56,090 bases of DNA from Actinomycetes bacterium (GTDB taxonomy: Bacteria > Actinomycetota > Acidimicrobiia > Acidimicrobiales > RAAP-2): contig JAJXTB010000005.1 in assembly GCA_021784205.1 (NCBI GenBank), positions 1-56,090 of the forward strand, given 5' to 3'. Made by a program: the position numbers and the translations under genes. The notes under the pieces were generated by a model. It was not told where the DNA came from, did no database searches, and saw only the letters and a list, made by a program, of their open reading frames with translations. Positions 24,396-32,096 of this stretch are shown piece after piece; within the stretch, counting starts at the first letter, position 1, and the number at the start of each line of letters is the position of its first letter.

Positions 24396-25375
24396 GTGCT
24401 GCTCCGGGTCCGCGGGTCCAGGATCGCCGTAGCAACGTCGGAGAGGAAGATTGCGAACAAGACCGCGACGGTGATGAGAAGAAAGAGCGACTGCATGAGG
24501 GGATAATCCTCGCTCTGGACCGCCTGGAGCAGCATGAAACCCAGCCCCGGATAGTTGAAGACATACTCGACCAAAATGGCGCCGGAGATCACGAAACCGA
24601 GGGACATGGCAAAGCCGGTCAAGTTGGGCAGCAGGGCGTTGCGCCCGGCGTAATGCCAGAGGATTCGACGGGGCTTGAGGCCCTTGGCCCGGGCCATCTT
24701 CACGTAGTCCTCGGCCACGACGGTGATCATGTTGTTGCGCATCGTGAGGATCCAACCGCCGATCGACGTGATGAGGATCGTGAACGCCGGTAGCACCGCG
24801 TGGATCAAGACGTCGCCCACGAACGACCAGGTCCACGCGGGTGTCGCCGTTTCGGAGTAACCCCCGAGCAGCGGGAACCAGTTCAGGGTGAGAGCGAAGA
24901 ACCAGATCGAGAGCAGGCCCACCCAAAAGTACGGAAACGCGGAGATGATGATGAACACCGGCGGCAGCGCGCTGTCGAGCAGTCCGCCGCGTCGCCACGC
25001 GGAAATCGCGCCGATCGCGGTGCCGATGATGAAGCCCAACACGGTACTGAGGCCCACGAGACCGATCGACCACGGCAGCGCTCGCATAATGACCGAGCTG
25101 ACCGGCAGCGGGAAGTAGCTCGTCGAGATGCCGAAGTTGCCCTGGAACGTGTTTCCGACATAGGACACGTAGGCAGACAACAAGCTCTGGTGGGTGTTAA
25201 CCCCAAAGGCCGCTTCGAGAGCGCCCAGCGCGCTGGGATTCACGTGTCCCCGGAACTGGGCCATCATGGCCTGCGCCGGGTTGCCGGGCATGAGTCGGGG
25301 GATGAAGAAGTTCACCGTGAGTGCGGCCCAGAGAGCTACCAAGAGGAAGCCCACGCGGCGAACTAGAAATCTCAT
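24392..25375 (-). CDS. ABC transporter permease, DppB type
   Basis: A 327-residue permease with an N-terminal helix (MRFLVRRVGFLLVALWAAL), the DppB landmark FFIPRLMPGNPAQAMM, and the EAA-type loop DYVKMARAKGLKPRRILWHYAGRNALLP. About six transmembrane helices. It follows the substrate-binding gene by a 25-nt gap and overlaps the DppC gene. The protein forms the translocation path with the DppC-type permease. Confidence 0.93.
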   Translation of the reverse strand: MRFLVRRVGFLLVALWAALTVNFFIPRLMPGNPAQAMMAQFRGHVNPSALGALEAAFGVNTHQSLLSAYVSYVGNTFQGNFGISTSYFPLPVSSVIMRALPWSIGLVGLSTVLGFIIGTAIGAISAWRRGGLLDSALPPVFIIISAFPYFWVGLLSIWFFALTLNWFPLLGGYSETATPAWTWSFVGDVLIHAVLPAFTILITSIGGWILTMRNNMITVVAEDYVKMARAKGLKPRRILWHYAGRNALLPNLTGFAMSLGFVISGAILVEYVFNYPGLGFMLLQAVQSEDYPLMQSLFLLITVAVLFAIFLSDVATAILDPRTRSST

Positions 25376-25400
25376 CTCCCCGACTCAGCTCAGCAAACAA

Positions 25401-27074
25401 CTACTTGACCGGCTTGAGGTTGTCGAGCACGTAGCCCCAGTCCGGGATGTTGTACAACCCAGGCTGTGCGTACGGGTTCGACGCGCTCGGGAAGCCCGTG
25501 AAGGCCTTCGAGTTGAACTGGAACCAGTCGACCTCTTCGAGCACCGGGATCACCGGCAACTGCTTGATCATCACCATCTGGAGCTTGTTGACGATCGTGT
25601 GCTGCTTGGCGACGCTGGTAGTCGCGCCGTAGTCCGCGAGCAACTTGTCGACGCTGGGGCTATTAAAGCGCTCCCAGTTCGACGCCGCTGCTGTACCAAT
25701 CGGCGCGGAGTTCTTCGAGTACATCCACTGACGCATCTCGTAAAACGGCGTTGGCCCGCCGGTCTCGACGTTGTAGGCCAGCTGGAACTTGCCGGCGTAG
25801 ACGTCGGAGTAGAAGTTGGTCGACGCGATCGGGCTCACCGTGGCGGCGATGCCGATCTTCTTCAGCTCCGCAGCAATCACTTGGACCGTCGCCACCCAGT
25901 CGGAGTAACCGCCGTTGGTGATGATGGTCACGGCGAGCTTCTTGCCGTTCTTGGCGAAGACACCGTCGCTACCGAGCTTGTAACCGTCGGACTTGAGGAT
26001 CGACTTGGCTTTGGTCGGGTTGTACGACGCGCCGAAAGCCGCGGTTGCGGCCGGTGATGACCAGGACTTGAAGGTCGGGGCGACGATTCCCGTCTGGCTC
26101 GCGGGCGGCTCGTAGCCATACTCGCCGATCTTTGACACCGTCGGCCGGTTTATGCCGTAGCTGATCGCCTGGCGCACCGCGACGTCATTCAGCGGCGCCG
26201 TGGTCAGGTTCGGGAAGAGCGACACGTTCGCCACCGGCGGGAACCAGTAACTGTTGCCAGGCTTCTTAGCCACGTAGTAGCTCTGGATGTTCGGGATGAA
26301 CTGCGAGCCCCACTGCGACTGACCGGTGGCCAGGTACTCGTTGCAGGTGTTATTCGACAGGAACGCCGGCATGTTGACGGTCTTGACAACGGCCTTGCCC
26401 GCTTGCCAGTAGTGCGGGTTGTTCGTCCACTGGATGTTCTGCGGAGTGCACTTGCTCATCAGGTACCCTCCCGTACCCACAGGGTGCGAGATCGGGTTGG
26501 TCACCGGATTGGCGATCGAACTCCATAGGTGCTGAGGGACGATAGGTACCTGACCAGCCACGTAGTAGAAGTACGGCACCGCCGAGGTCGAGAAGGTAAA
26601 GATCACCTTGTTCGCACCCGACTGCTTGACGTGCGAAAGGACCGACCACACCGCGTTGGAGTCAAGGGCCGGGTACTTCTTCAAGAGATTGAAGGTGTAG
26701 ACGACGTCGGCCGCACTGAAGGGCTTACCGTCGGACCACTTCACGCCTGGACGGATCGTGAAGGTCAACGTCTTGTTGTCGTTGCTCCAGGCCGAGGACG
26801 TCGCGAGCCACGGCGTCACCTTGCCACTCTGGAGCGAGTTAACGAACTCGAGCGTCTCGTACGTCACGCCCACCGAATAGGGCGCCGACGACGGGATGAA
26901 CGGGTTGAACGTGCAGGGCCAGAGCATGCCCTGCTCGTTGGCCAGGTTCAGCGGCACCTGCGTCGCCGCGCCCGCCGTGCTCGAGGCGAGCACACCGGGA
27001 GTTACCGCTATGCAGGCCCCCGCGACCAGTGCGAGCGCTGAACTGAACAGGCCCGCCCGTATCTTTTTCCTCAC
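25401..27074 (-). CDS. Family 5 extracellular solute-binding protein
   Basis: A 557-residue binding protein of the Opp/Dpp type. The GTG at 27072-27074 has a strong Shine-Dalgarno (AGGGAGGAG) and starts a signal peptide (RKKIRAGLFSSALALVAG, then a cleavage region ending AGAATQ); the long reading upstream adds 57 atypical residues. A Cys follows AGA within the hydrophobic core but does not form a good lipobox. Family 5 landmarks are TFTIRPGVKWSDGKPFSAADVVYTF (split here: residues about 120-145) and the RQAISYGINRPTV stretch. With GH20 downstream, the ligand is probably an N-acetylhexosamine oligosaccharide, by inference. Confidence 0.9.
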   Translation of the reverse strand: MRKKIRAGLFSSALALVAGACIAVTPGVLASSTAGAATQVPLNLANEQGMLWPCTFNPFIPSSAPYSVGVTYETLEFVNSLQSGKVTPWLATSSAWSNDNKTLTFTIRPGVKWSDGKPFSAADVVYTFNLLKKYPALDSNAVWSVLSHVKQSGANKVIFTFSTSAVPYFYYVAGQVPIVPQHLWSSIANPVTNPISHPVGTGGYLMSKCTPQNIQWTNNPHYWQAGKAVVKTVNMPAFLSNNTCNEYLATGQSQWGSQFIPNIQSYYVAKKPGNSYWFPPVANVSLFPNLTTAPLNDVAVRQAISYGINRPTVSKIGEYGYEPPASQTGIVAPTFKSWSSPAATAAFGASYNPTKAKSILKSDGYKLGSDGVFAKNGKKLAVTIITNGGYSDWVATVQVIAAELKKIGIAATVSPIASTNFYSDVYAGKFQLAYNVETGGPTPFYEMRQWMYSKNSAPIGTAAASNWERFNSPSVDKLLADYGATTSVAKQHTIVNKLQMVMIKQLPVIPVLEEVDWFQFNSKAFTGFPSASNPYAQPGLYNIPDWGYVLDNLKPVK

Positions 27075-27189
27075 AGTGAAACTCCTCCCTAGTGGGAATC
27101 CGCGAATCCCCAGTTCACATTGCGCTCGGCGCACCGTTTGATCGCAGGACATTACTGCCCGACGAGTCGCTGATGGCACCGCCCACGAA

Positions 27190-27202
27190 GTCACAATATG
27201 TG
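27190..27202. promoter_or_regulatory. Palindrome over the Opp operon -10
   Basis: TCACAATATGTGA is a perfect inverted repeat (5-bp arms, 3-nt centre) that covers the -10 hexamer. It is a possible second operator. The half-sites point the opposite way and are closer than in a CRP site. Confidence 0.4.
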
Positions 27203-27220
27203 AACTCTTAACATCTAGCA
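27192..27220 (-). promoter_or_regulatory. Opp/GH20 operon promoter
   Basis: On the minus strand TTGCTA (27215-27220) and TATTGT (27192-27197) are separated by 17 nt, the same layout as the deoR promoter. The transcript would have a leader of about 110 nt before the binding-protein GTG at 27074. Confidence 0.6.
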
Positions 27221-27243
27221 ACCCAAAAGTGAGAGAATTTAAC
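27207..27243. repeat. Shared regulatory element, copy B (Opp operon promoter)
   Basis: The blocks TTAACA, GCAACC, TGAGA, AATTT and ACA occur with gaps of 4, 6, 1 and 1 nt, exactly as at 18973-19009. It overlaps the -35 region. The shared element is evidence that one regulator, most likely the DeoR protein encoded at 18166-18951, controls both units. Confidence 0.65.
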
Positions 27244-27256
27244 AAAACCTGTTAAA
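27236..27256. promoter_or_regulatory. Perfect 8-bp inverted repeat upstream of the Opp promoter
   Basis: ATTTAACA (27236-27243) and TGTTAAAT (27249-27256) are perfect inverted copies around 5 nt. The left arm is the end of shared element copy B. TGTTAA also occurs inside the promoter spacer on the minus strand, so TGTTAA may be the recognised half-site. Confidence 0.55.
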
Positions 27257-27309
27257 TCGGCGCGAACTATTCTCACCTCTCACCATCGGGGTGCGGTCGC
27301 GCGGTGGCA

Positions 27310-28335
27310 TCAGGCGCTGAGGGTGACCTTGTTAAGCACCGGTGAGGTGTCGATCGCCCGGCCCCGGCGCTGCCCCAGGCGAAGGGCGAGCACCTGACCG
27401 AGGATGACCCCGAACAATCCAGTGGACCAATTGGCACTCGCGCCGGGCAGCACGATCTCGGCGTCAGCGGCGAGGCTGCGGCGACTCGGGGGGCGGATCA
27501 CGACGGTCGCCGCGCCCAGACGTCGGCTCGTCGAGAGCACCTCGTCAGCGATGGCGTCACTGACCTCGTCGGTGACCACGAGTATCGTCGCCGTAGCTTC
27601 GCCATCGGCGCCGATCGGTCCGTGGAGGAAGTCGGCGACGGAGAACGCCTCGGCGCGCACCCCCGTGACCTCGCGAACCTTGAGGGCGACCTCGCTGGCC
27701 GCCGCGTAGCCCACCCCGCGACCGAGGAACGTGAGGCCGCGCGGCACGTCGAGCAGGTCCACCGGCAGCGACGCGCCGAGCGCCCAGTCGACAACGGCGT
27801 CGACTGCGTCGGCCAGGTCGTCAATGCCCTCCAGGGGCGCGCGACGAAGGGCGCCGACCAACTGACTGAGGGCATGCCAGGTGGCCGAGAAGGTCTTGGT
27901 GGAGGCGATCGCCCTCTCCGGTCCGGCCGCGAGATCGATCGTGAGTTCGGCCGCGCGACCGAGCGGCGAGTCGGGATCATTGGTCAGTGCGGCGCTGGGC
28001 CGCCCCTGCGCACGTGCCACGGCGACGACCTCGCCCATCCCCGGCGATCGACCCGACTGGGAGATGGCGAGCACGCCCGCGCCGGCAAGTCGTATCGGAC
28101 TCACACCCTCGAAGAGCGACGGAGCGGCCAGGGCGACGAGGAGTCCGCACTCCTGACCCGCCACGTACTGGAAGTAGCGCGCGGCGTTGTCCGACGAGCC
28201 GCGCGCGGCGACCAGAGCGTGGGTCACCGACGCCCACGAACCCGCGACGCGTTCGGCCTGCGTCGCTCCCGCCGCGGCGCGTGAGCGCAGTACAGCGCCC
28301 TGGGACCTGATCTCATCTTCGAAGTGCGTCGTCAT
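27310..28335 (-). CDS. SIS-domain sugar-phosphate isomerase/deaminase (GlmS-C/NagB-II-like)
   Basis: A 341-residue protein with two SIS domains (about 15-170 and 180-335). The N-terminus MTTHFEDEIRSQG resembles GlmS-isomerase-like deaminases. Sugar-phosphate site stretches are ALVAARGSSDNAARYFQY, LAISQSGRSPGMGEVV, ERAIASTKTFSATWHAL and LGRGVGYAAASEVALKVREVTG. It ends with a KVTL motif near the C-terminus as in GlmS. There is no glutaminase domain, so deamination or isomerisation of an amino-sugar 6-phosphate is more likely than glucosamine synthesis. A start 10 codons upstream (28365) is possible; neither has a clear Shine-Dalgarno. It follows the ROK kinase gene. Confidence 0.83.
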   Translation of the reverse strand: MTTHFEDEIRSQGAVLRSRAAAGATQAERVAGSWASVTHALVAARGSSDNAARYFQYVAGQECGLLVALAAPSLFEGVSPIRLAGAGVLAISQSGRSPGMGEVVAVARAQGRPSAALTNDPDSPLGRAAELTIDLAAGPERAIASTKTFSATWHALSQLVGALRRAPLEGIDDLADAVDAVVDWALGASLPVDLLDVPRGLTFLGRGVGYAAASEVALKVREVTGVRAEAFSVADFLHGPIGADGEATATILVVTDEVSDAIADEVLSTSRRLGAATVVIRPPSRRSLAADAEIVLPGASANWSTGLFGVILGQVLALRLGQRRGRAIDTSPVLNKVTLSA

Positions 28336-28401
28336 CGGGTCCCACCACAGGTTCGTTAGATGCACGTAGCGTAGCGGCGCTCTTCGCGCCCGTCGTTCCC
28401 G

Positions 28402-29172
28402 CTACGAGTCCACCATGTGAAAGAGCCGCAGGGCTCCGCGCATCGTCGCCAGATTATCGTTCACCACCACGCGCACTCCCACATCACCGAAGTCCGATGG
28501 CTCGACGTGGCGGGCGTTACCCCCGGCGAAGTGGATCACGTCAGCCGAAAATTCGGTGCAGAAGCCGGCTACGGCCTCGTGCAGTCGTTCGCGCCATCGA
28601 ACCGCGTCGGCCGCCCGCGACGGCTCGCCCAGGGCCTCGTCGTAGGTTTCGCCGTCGACGAACATCTCGGCGCCAACGTCGCGAATCTTCACCGGGTGTC
28701 CGTCGACGACTAGCGCAATACCAAAGCCGGTTCCTAGTGTGAAGACCAGTTCCACGTGGCGCCCCTCGGTACAGCCGTAAGCCGCCAACGTGGCGTCGTT
28801 GACGACGCGAACGTCACGATGGGTCGCTGCGCGCAACGCCGCCTGCAGATCGAAGTCGCGCCACTGGATTTCGATGTCCGGGTCCACTGGTGTCGTGATT
28901 CCACCCACGCGCGCCAGATTGCCCGGCTCGAGCACCCGGCCCTCGACCATATCCCCCGGAAAGCCCACGCCGACTCGGTCACAGCCACGCTCATCGATCT
29001 GGCGGACGACGACCTCGATCAAGCGCGACGGCGGACACGGGTAGGGGGTGGGCACCGTCTGCAGCGGTTCGACAAGTTCACCGCGCTCGTCTAACACGCA
29101 GAGCTTGATCGAGGTCGCACCGATGTCAACCGACAAGATGGCCTCGCGCACGTCGCGCGACGAAAGAGTCAC
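28402..29172 (-). CDS. ROK-family sugar kinase (polyphosphate-glucokinase-like)
   Basis: A 256-residue kinase. The phosphate loop SVDIGATSIKL is at about 14-24, the catalytic Asp126 lies in VVNDATLAAYG, and a GTGFG glycine motif is at 148-152. The cysteine-rich zinc motif (CxCGxxGC) of most ROK kinases is absent, and RVGVGFPGDMVEGRVLEPGNLA recalls polyphosphate glucokinases, which also lack it. It begins with GTG and has a -10-like hexamer only 6 nt upstream. With the SIS protein downstream and the hexosaminidase operon beyond, it probably phosphorylates GlcNAc, glucosamine or glucose. The phosphoryl donor cannot be read from sequence. Confidence 0.78.
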   Translation of the reverse strand: MTLSSRDVREAILSVDIGATSIKLCVLDERGELVEPLQTVPTPYPCPPSRLIEVVVRQIDERGCDRVGVGFPGDMVEGRVLEPGNLARVGGITTPVDPDIEIQWRDFDLQAALRAATHRDVRVVNDATLAAYGCTEGRHVELVFTLGTGFGIALVVDGHPVKIRDVGAEMFVDGETYDEALGEPSRAADAVRWRERLHEAVAGFCTEFSADVIHFAGGNARHVEPSDFGDVGVRVVVNDNLATMRGALRLFHMVDS

Positions 29173-29178
29173 GCAGGC

Positions 29179-29184
29179 AGTGTA
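29179..29184 (-). promoter_or_regulatory. Candidate -10 of the ROK kinase gene (leaderless)
   Basis: TACACT on the minus strand lies 6 nt before the GTG at 29170-29172, with no Shine-Dalgarno in between. The spacing matches the deoR and glpX promoters. Confidence 0.45.
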
Positions 29185-29235
29185 GAGAGTCTCGCTTCGC
29201 CCGAGGAGCCAGCGCTACCTAGACTCGCGCTCGTC

Positions 29236-30414
29236 GTGGATCCTTCGCCCCCCGCCCTCGAAACCCCCACCACTGTCATCATGACGCGCGCGGGATTCGC
29301 CGCGACGGCGCTGAGCTTCATCCTCATCGGCGCGAGCGCGTCGCTACTCGGCCCCCTGCTCATCACTTTCGGGCAGCGGTTCCAAATCTCGCCCGCCGTC
29401 GCAGGCCGGATCCTCAGCGTCTTCTTCGCCGGCGCTCTCCTGGGCGTCGTCCCCGGATGGCTCGGCGTCAAGCGCCTCGCGGGCGGGAGGGTCTTGCGCG
29501 TTGCCTTGCTCGTCATCGCCCTCGGAGCGGGCGGAGCGTCATTCGCGACGCGCTGGAGTCTCCTCCTCGCGAGCATCTTCATCCTGGGACTCGGCTTCGG
29601 CGCGGTCACGATCACGGTCAACACGTTGCTCGCGCGTACGCCCGAGGTTGGTCGCGCGGTTCGCCTAAGTGTCGCCAACGCGGCCTATGGCGTGGGGGCG
29701 ATCATCACGCCGCTAGTCCTCGCGGCCATCAAGCCCGCCCACTACCCCGGCGTCTTCGCGACGCTCGCAGTCCTCTCCGCGCTGCTCGCAGTCGCGACCG
29801 GCGGAGTGCACGCGCGACCGCATCGCGAAGAGTCGCGCGTGCGCTCGAGCATCGACGCCGCGAGACGACGCCGGATTCTCGCGACGTTCATCGTCGCCTA
29901 TGTGTTCTACGAAGCGCTCGAGTCGAGCTCGTCGGGGTGGATGGCCAGTCAGTTGCACGGCGCGGGCTACAGCGACCACGTGGCGATCGTGGTCACCGCG
30001 GGCTTTTGGATCGGCATGACCGTGATTCGATCCCTAGGAGGTGTCTTACACCGTCTCTTCTCGGCGCAGGCCGTCGTCCTCGGCAGCCTCATCCTCGCGA
30101 TCATCGCGGGGCTGTCCATTTCCTCGAGCGCCGTCGCGCCGGTCGGCTATCCCGCGCTGGGGATGATCCTGGCGTCAGTCTTTCCGATGGGCCTGATGTG
30201 GTTTTCGATCGTCACCCCCCACGACAGCGACGGCATGTCGCTGCTCATCCTCTTCAACATGGCTGGCGGCATCCTCGGTCCCGGGGCGATCGACCTCCTC
30301 GTCGCACATCAGGGGGTGCGGGTCGTCCCCTTCGCGATCGCCGTACTGGCGTGCGTCGACCTGGCGCTCTTCGCGAGCGTGCTGCGCTTTGGCCGCAGCG
30401 CGACGTCGAGCTGA
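29236..30414 (+). CDS. MFS transporter
   Basis: A 392-residue major facilitator protein with about 12 hydrophobic segments. The first helix is near AGFAATALSFILIGASASLLG, the segment GWLGVKRLAGGRVL corresponds to the loop between helices 2 and 3, and a charged central loop (about 195-212, RPHREESRVRSSIDAARRRR) divides the halves. It resembles fucose/glucose-type MFS carriers in layout, but the substrate is not identifiable. It is divergent from the ROK kinase across 63 bp, suggesting a sugar. The GTG start at 29236 is not certain; an ATG at 29281 (MTRAGF) is an alternative. It converges tightly with the next gene. Confidence 0.82.
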   Translation: MDPSPPALETPTTVIMTRAGFAATALSFILIGASASLLGPLLITFGQRFQISPAVAGRILSVFFAGALLGVVPGWLGVKRLAGGRVLRVALLVIALGAGGASFATRWSLLLASIFILGLGFGAVTITVNTLLARTPEVGRAVRLSVANAAYGVGAIITPLVLAAIKPAHYPGVFATLAVLSALLAVATGGVHARPHREESRVRSSIDAARRRRILATFIVAYVFYEALESSSSGWMASQLHGAGYSDHVAIVVTAGFWIGMTVIRSLGGVLHRLFSAQAVVLGSLILAIIAGLSISSSAVAPVGYPALGMILASVFPMGLMWFSIVTPHDSDGMSLLILFNMAGGILGPGAIDLLVAHQGVRVVPFAIAVLACVDLALFASVLRFGRSATSS

Positions 30415-30415
30415 C

Positions 30416-30991
30416 TCACCTCAGGGTGGGGACTGCGATCCGCTGGGTCGCGTGTACAAGGAGGACGCCGAAGCTGACGCCGGTCAGGGCCTGGGCGAGG
30501 AAGAGCACGTGCAGTAAGGCGAGCAGATCGATCGCGGCGAGCAACAGTCCCGCGAGCTCGAGGATTAGCCAGAGCGCGTCGTGGCGGAACCCGCGGAGCT
30601 GTCGGTAGAGCCAAACGGAGGCGAGCGGTTCAAAAGCCATGACCGTGATGCCCGCCGCCATGTGAACGTGGCGGAGCGTTGAATTCATCGTGTAGCCGTA
30701 CGTGCTGAAAAGGGCGAGCACGCTCACGAGTGCGTAGGCGCGAAGTATCGCGCGCAGGACGATCCGCGCTCGCGTATCGGTGGGAGTGGCTCGCGCCGCC
30801 ATCACGGCGAGGGCCGCGCTGCCGGCAAAGGCGAGCGAGTAGGGAATCGCGGTGCGAATGTGGATGCCGTAGTTGCTCAGTCCCGCTTCGTTCCACTTGA
30901 GCACTAACCCTGGGTGCAGTGCGAGGCAGACTCCGACGAAGACGAGCAAGGTCAACTGGCTGTACAACGCGTAAGTGTACGCACGGCTCAC
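30416..30991 (-). CDS. Multi-pass membrane protein of unknown function
   Basis: About 191 residues with roughly five hydrophobic segments: YSQLTLLVFVGVCLAL, YSLAFAGSAALAVMAA, ILRAYALVSVLALFSTY, MAAGITVMAFEPLASVW and LLLAAIDLLALLHVLFL. I do not recognise the family. The GTG at 30989-30991 was preferred since it begins close to the first helix; a longer start at 31045 adds 18 polar residues. The motif TLRHVHMAAGITVMAFEP contains His residues that could lie in the membrane. It stands alone between the MFS gene and a tRNA. Confidence 0.6.
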   Translation of the reverse strand: MSRAYTYALYSQLTLLVFVGVCLALHPGLVLKWNEAGLSNYGIHIRTAIPYSLAFAGSAALAVMAARATPTDTRARIVLRAILRAYALVSVLALFSTYGYTMNSTLRHVHMAAGITVMAFEPLASVWLYRQLRGFRHDALWLILELAGLLLAAIDLLALLHVLFLAQALTGVSFGVLLVHATQRIAVPTLR

Positions 30992-31128
30992 ACACCAAGC
31001 GTAGGGTCGTCCCTCAGACGGAACGGTTGCGGCCGATGCCGCCACGCGCCAGAAATACGGGCCGGCGGCGACAGCGCGCAGCGGGCCTTAGCGCCCAGTG
31101 CGGCGGACGAAGGAGACGGCCGGCCCCG

Positions 31129-31204
31129 TGGTGGAGGTGATGGGATTCGAACCCACTGCCTCTACATTGCGAACGTAGCGCTCTACCAATTGAGCTACAC
31201 CCCC
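31129..31204 (-). tRNA. tRNA-Ala (anticodon CGC)
   Basis: A complete 76-nt cloverleaf read on the minus strand. The acceptor GGGGGTG pairs with CACCTCC, including the G3-U70 pair that marks tRNA-Ala. The D-arm is AGCTCAATTGGTAGAGC, the anticodon stem CTACG/TGTAG holds the loop TTCGCAA (anticodon CGC, reading GCG), and the T-arm is GTGGGTTCGAATCCCAT. The discriminator is A and the CCA end is encoded (31129-31131). Confidence 0.96.
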
Positions 31205-31218
31205 GAGGGATCACCAGT

Positions 31219-32022
31219 TTAACCCAGGGCGTAGCGGGGCGATGTCGCGTGGGCCCAGCCCGATCCCGCGACGTGCTCGTAGTCCTCGTACTGCTCGTAG
31301 CGCTCGTAACCGCCGGCCGCGTGGCCACGCCCGTCCTCGTCGTCGTCGCGATAGAGCGGCTCGACCGGAGCGAGGTGGCGCGAACGTCCCAGTCCCACCG
31401 ACGCCTCGGACAGGTACCCCTGGGAGAGGGCGAAGAGGGCCAGGGCGAGGTAGCAGACGTCGGCCAGCCAGGTCACGACGGCGAGGTCGAAGACCAGCGA
31501 GATACCCGACACCAGTGCCGCCGCGGTGATGACGAACGTCGCCAGAGCCAAGCGGGTGATCATGACCCGCCGACGCCGGCGCATCGAGCGTGCAGCTCGC
31601 ACCGGCTCGTGACGGGTCTCGAGAGGCAACTCGCGCGGCACCGCGGAGTAGGCCGAGGCGTAGCGGTTCTCGCGCACCGGTCGAGATGTCTCAGTGCGGT
31701 CGTAGTCGTAGTCCTCGCTCCACTCCTGCCAGGACTGGCGCGACTCCAGTGACCGGTAGGTGTCATCGTCCTTGACAACGGTCAGACGCGGACGCGCGGG
31801 GCGAGCCTCGGCAACCGGCGCGCGGCGAACGGGCGCGGGCTGTGCCGAGGCGTACTCGTCGAGGCGGTAGGCGGGCTCGACGGCGTATCCCTGGCGGCTG
31901 AGAACCTCGTGCTCGGCGTGGAAGTGGTCGATCGATCGATCCGATCCCATGTCACGAATCTTTCGCACGACGACGGGGGCGAGAAACACGATCCACGCCA
32001 GAGCGAGGATGACCAGGATCAT
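31219..32022 (-). CDS. GlpR-like (gephyrin-like molybdotransferase receptor) membrane protein
   Basis: A 267-residue protein. An N-terminal membrane helix (MILVILALAWIVFLAPVVV) is followed by a long charged middle part (about 20-165, rich in Arg, Glu and Tyr), then two helices (about 170-215, LATFVITAAALVSGISLVF and TWLADVCYLALALFALSQG) and a Tyr/Glu-rich tail. This layout and the first 20 residues match actinobacterial proteins called GlpR, which in Corynebacterium anchor a MoeA-like protein and affect division. The ATG at 32022 has a good Shine-Dalgarno (GGGGAG). No moeA is in the window, so the role is inferred from layout only. Confidence 0.55.
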   Translation of the reverse strand: MILVILALAWIVFLAPVVVRKIRDMGSDRSIDHFHAEHEVLSRQGYAVEPAYRLDEYASAQPAPVRRAPVAEARPARPRLTVVKDDDTYRSLESRQSWQEWSEDYDYDRTETSRPVRENRYASAYSAVPRELPLETRHEPVRAARSMRRRRRVMITRLALATFVITAAALVSGISLVFDLAVVTWLADVCYLALALFALSQGYLSEASVGLGRSRHLAPVEPLYRDDDEDGRGHAAGGYERYEQYEDYEHVAGSGWAHATSPRYALG

Positions 32023-32096
32023 TCGGCGAACTCCCCAAGTAATCCACGTGACATTGCCGTCAAATGTACTGCCGAAGATTTCGAAAATGGTGGATG

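Noticed and set aside
24396..25073. N-terminal extension of the DppC permease
   Set aside because: It overlaps dppB in another frame and is not permease-like; GTG at 24395 overlaps the dppB stop as in the rest of the operon.
27190..27202. CRP/cAMP receptor site reading of TCACAATATGTGA
   Set aside because: CRP half-sites are TGTGA then TCACA with 6 nt between; here the order is reversed with 3 nt.
30914..31222. A plus-strand frame ending with IRTHCLYIANVALYQLSYTP
   Set aside because: This is the translated complement of the tRNA-Ala, a common false ORF.
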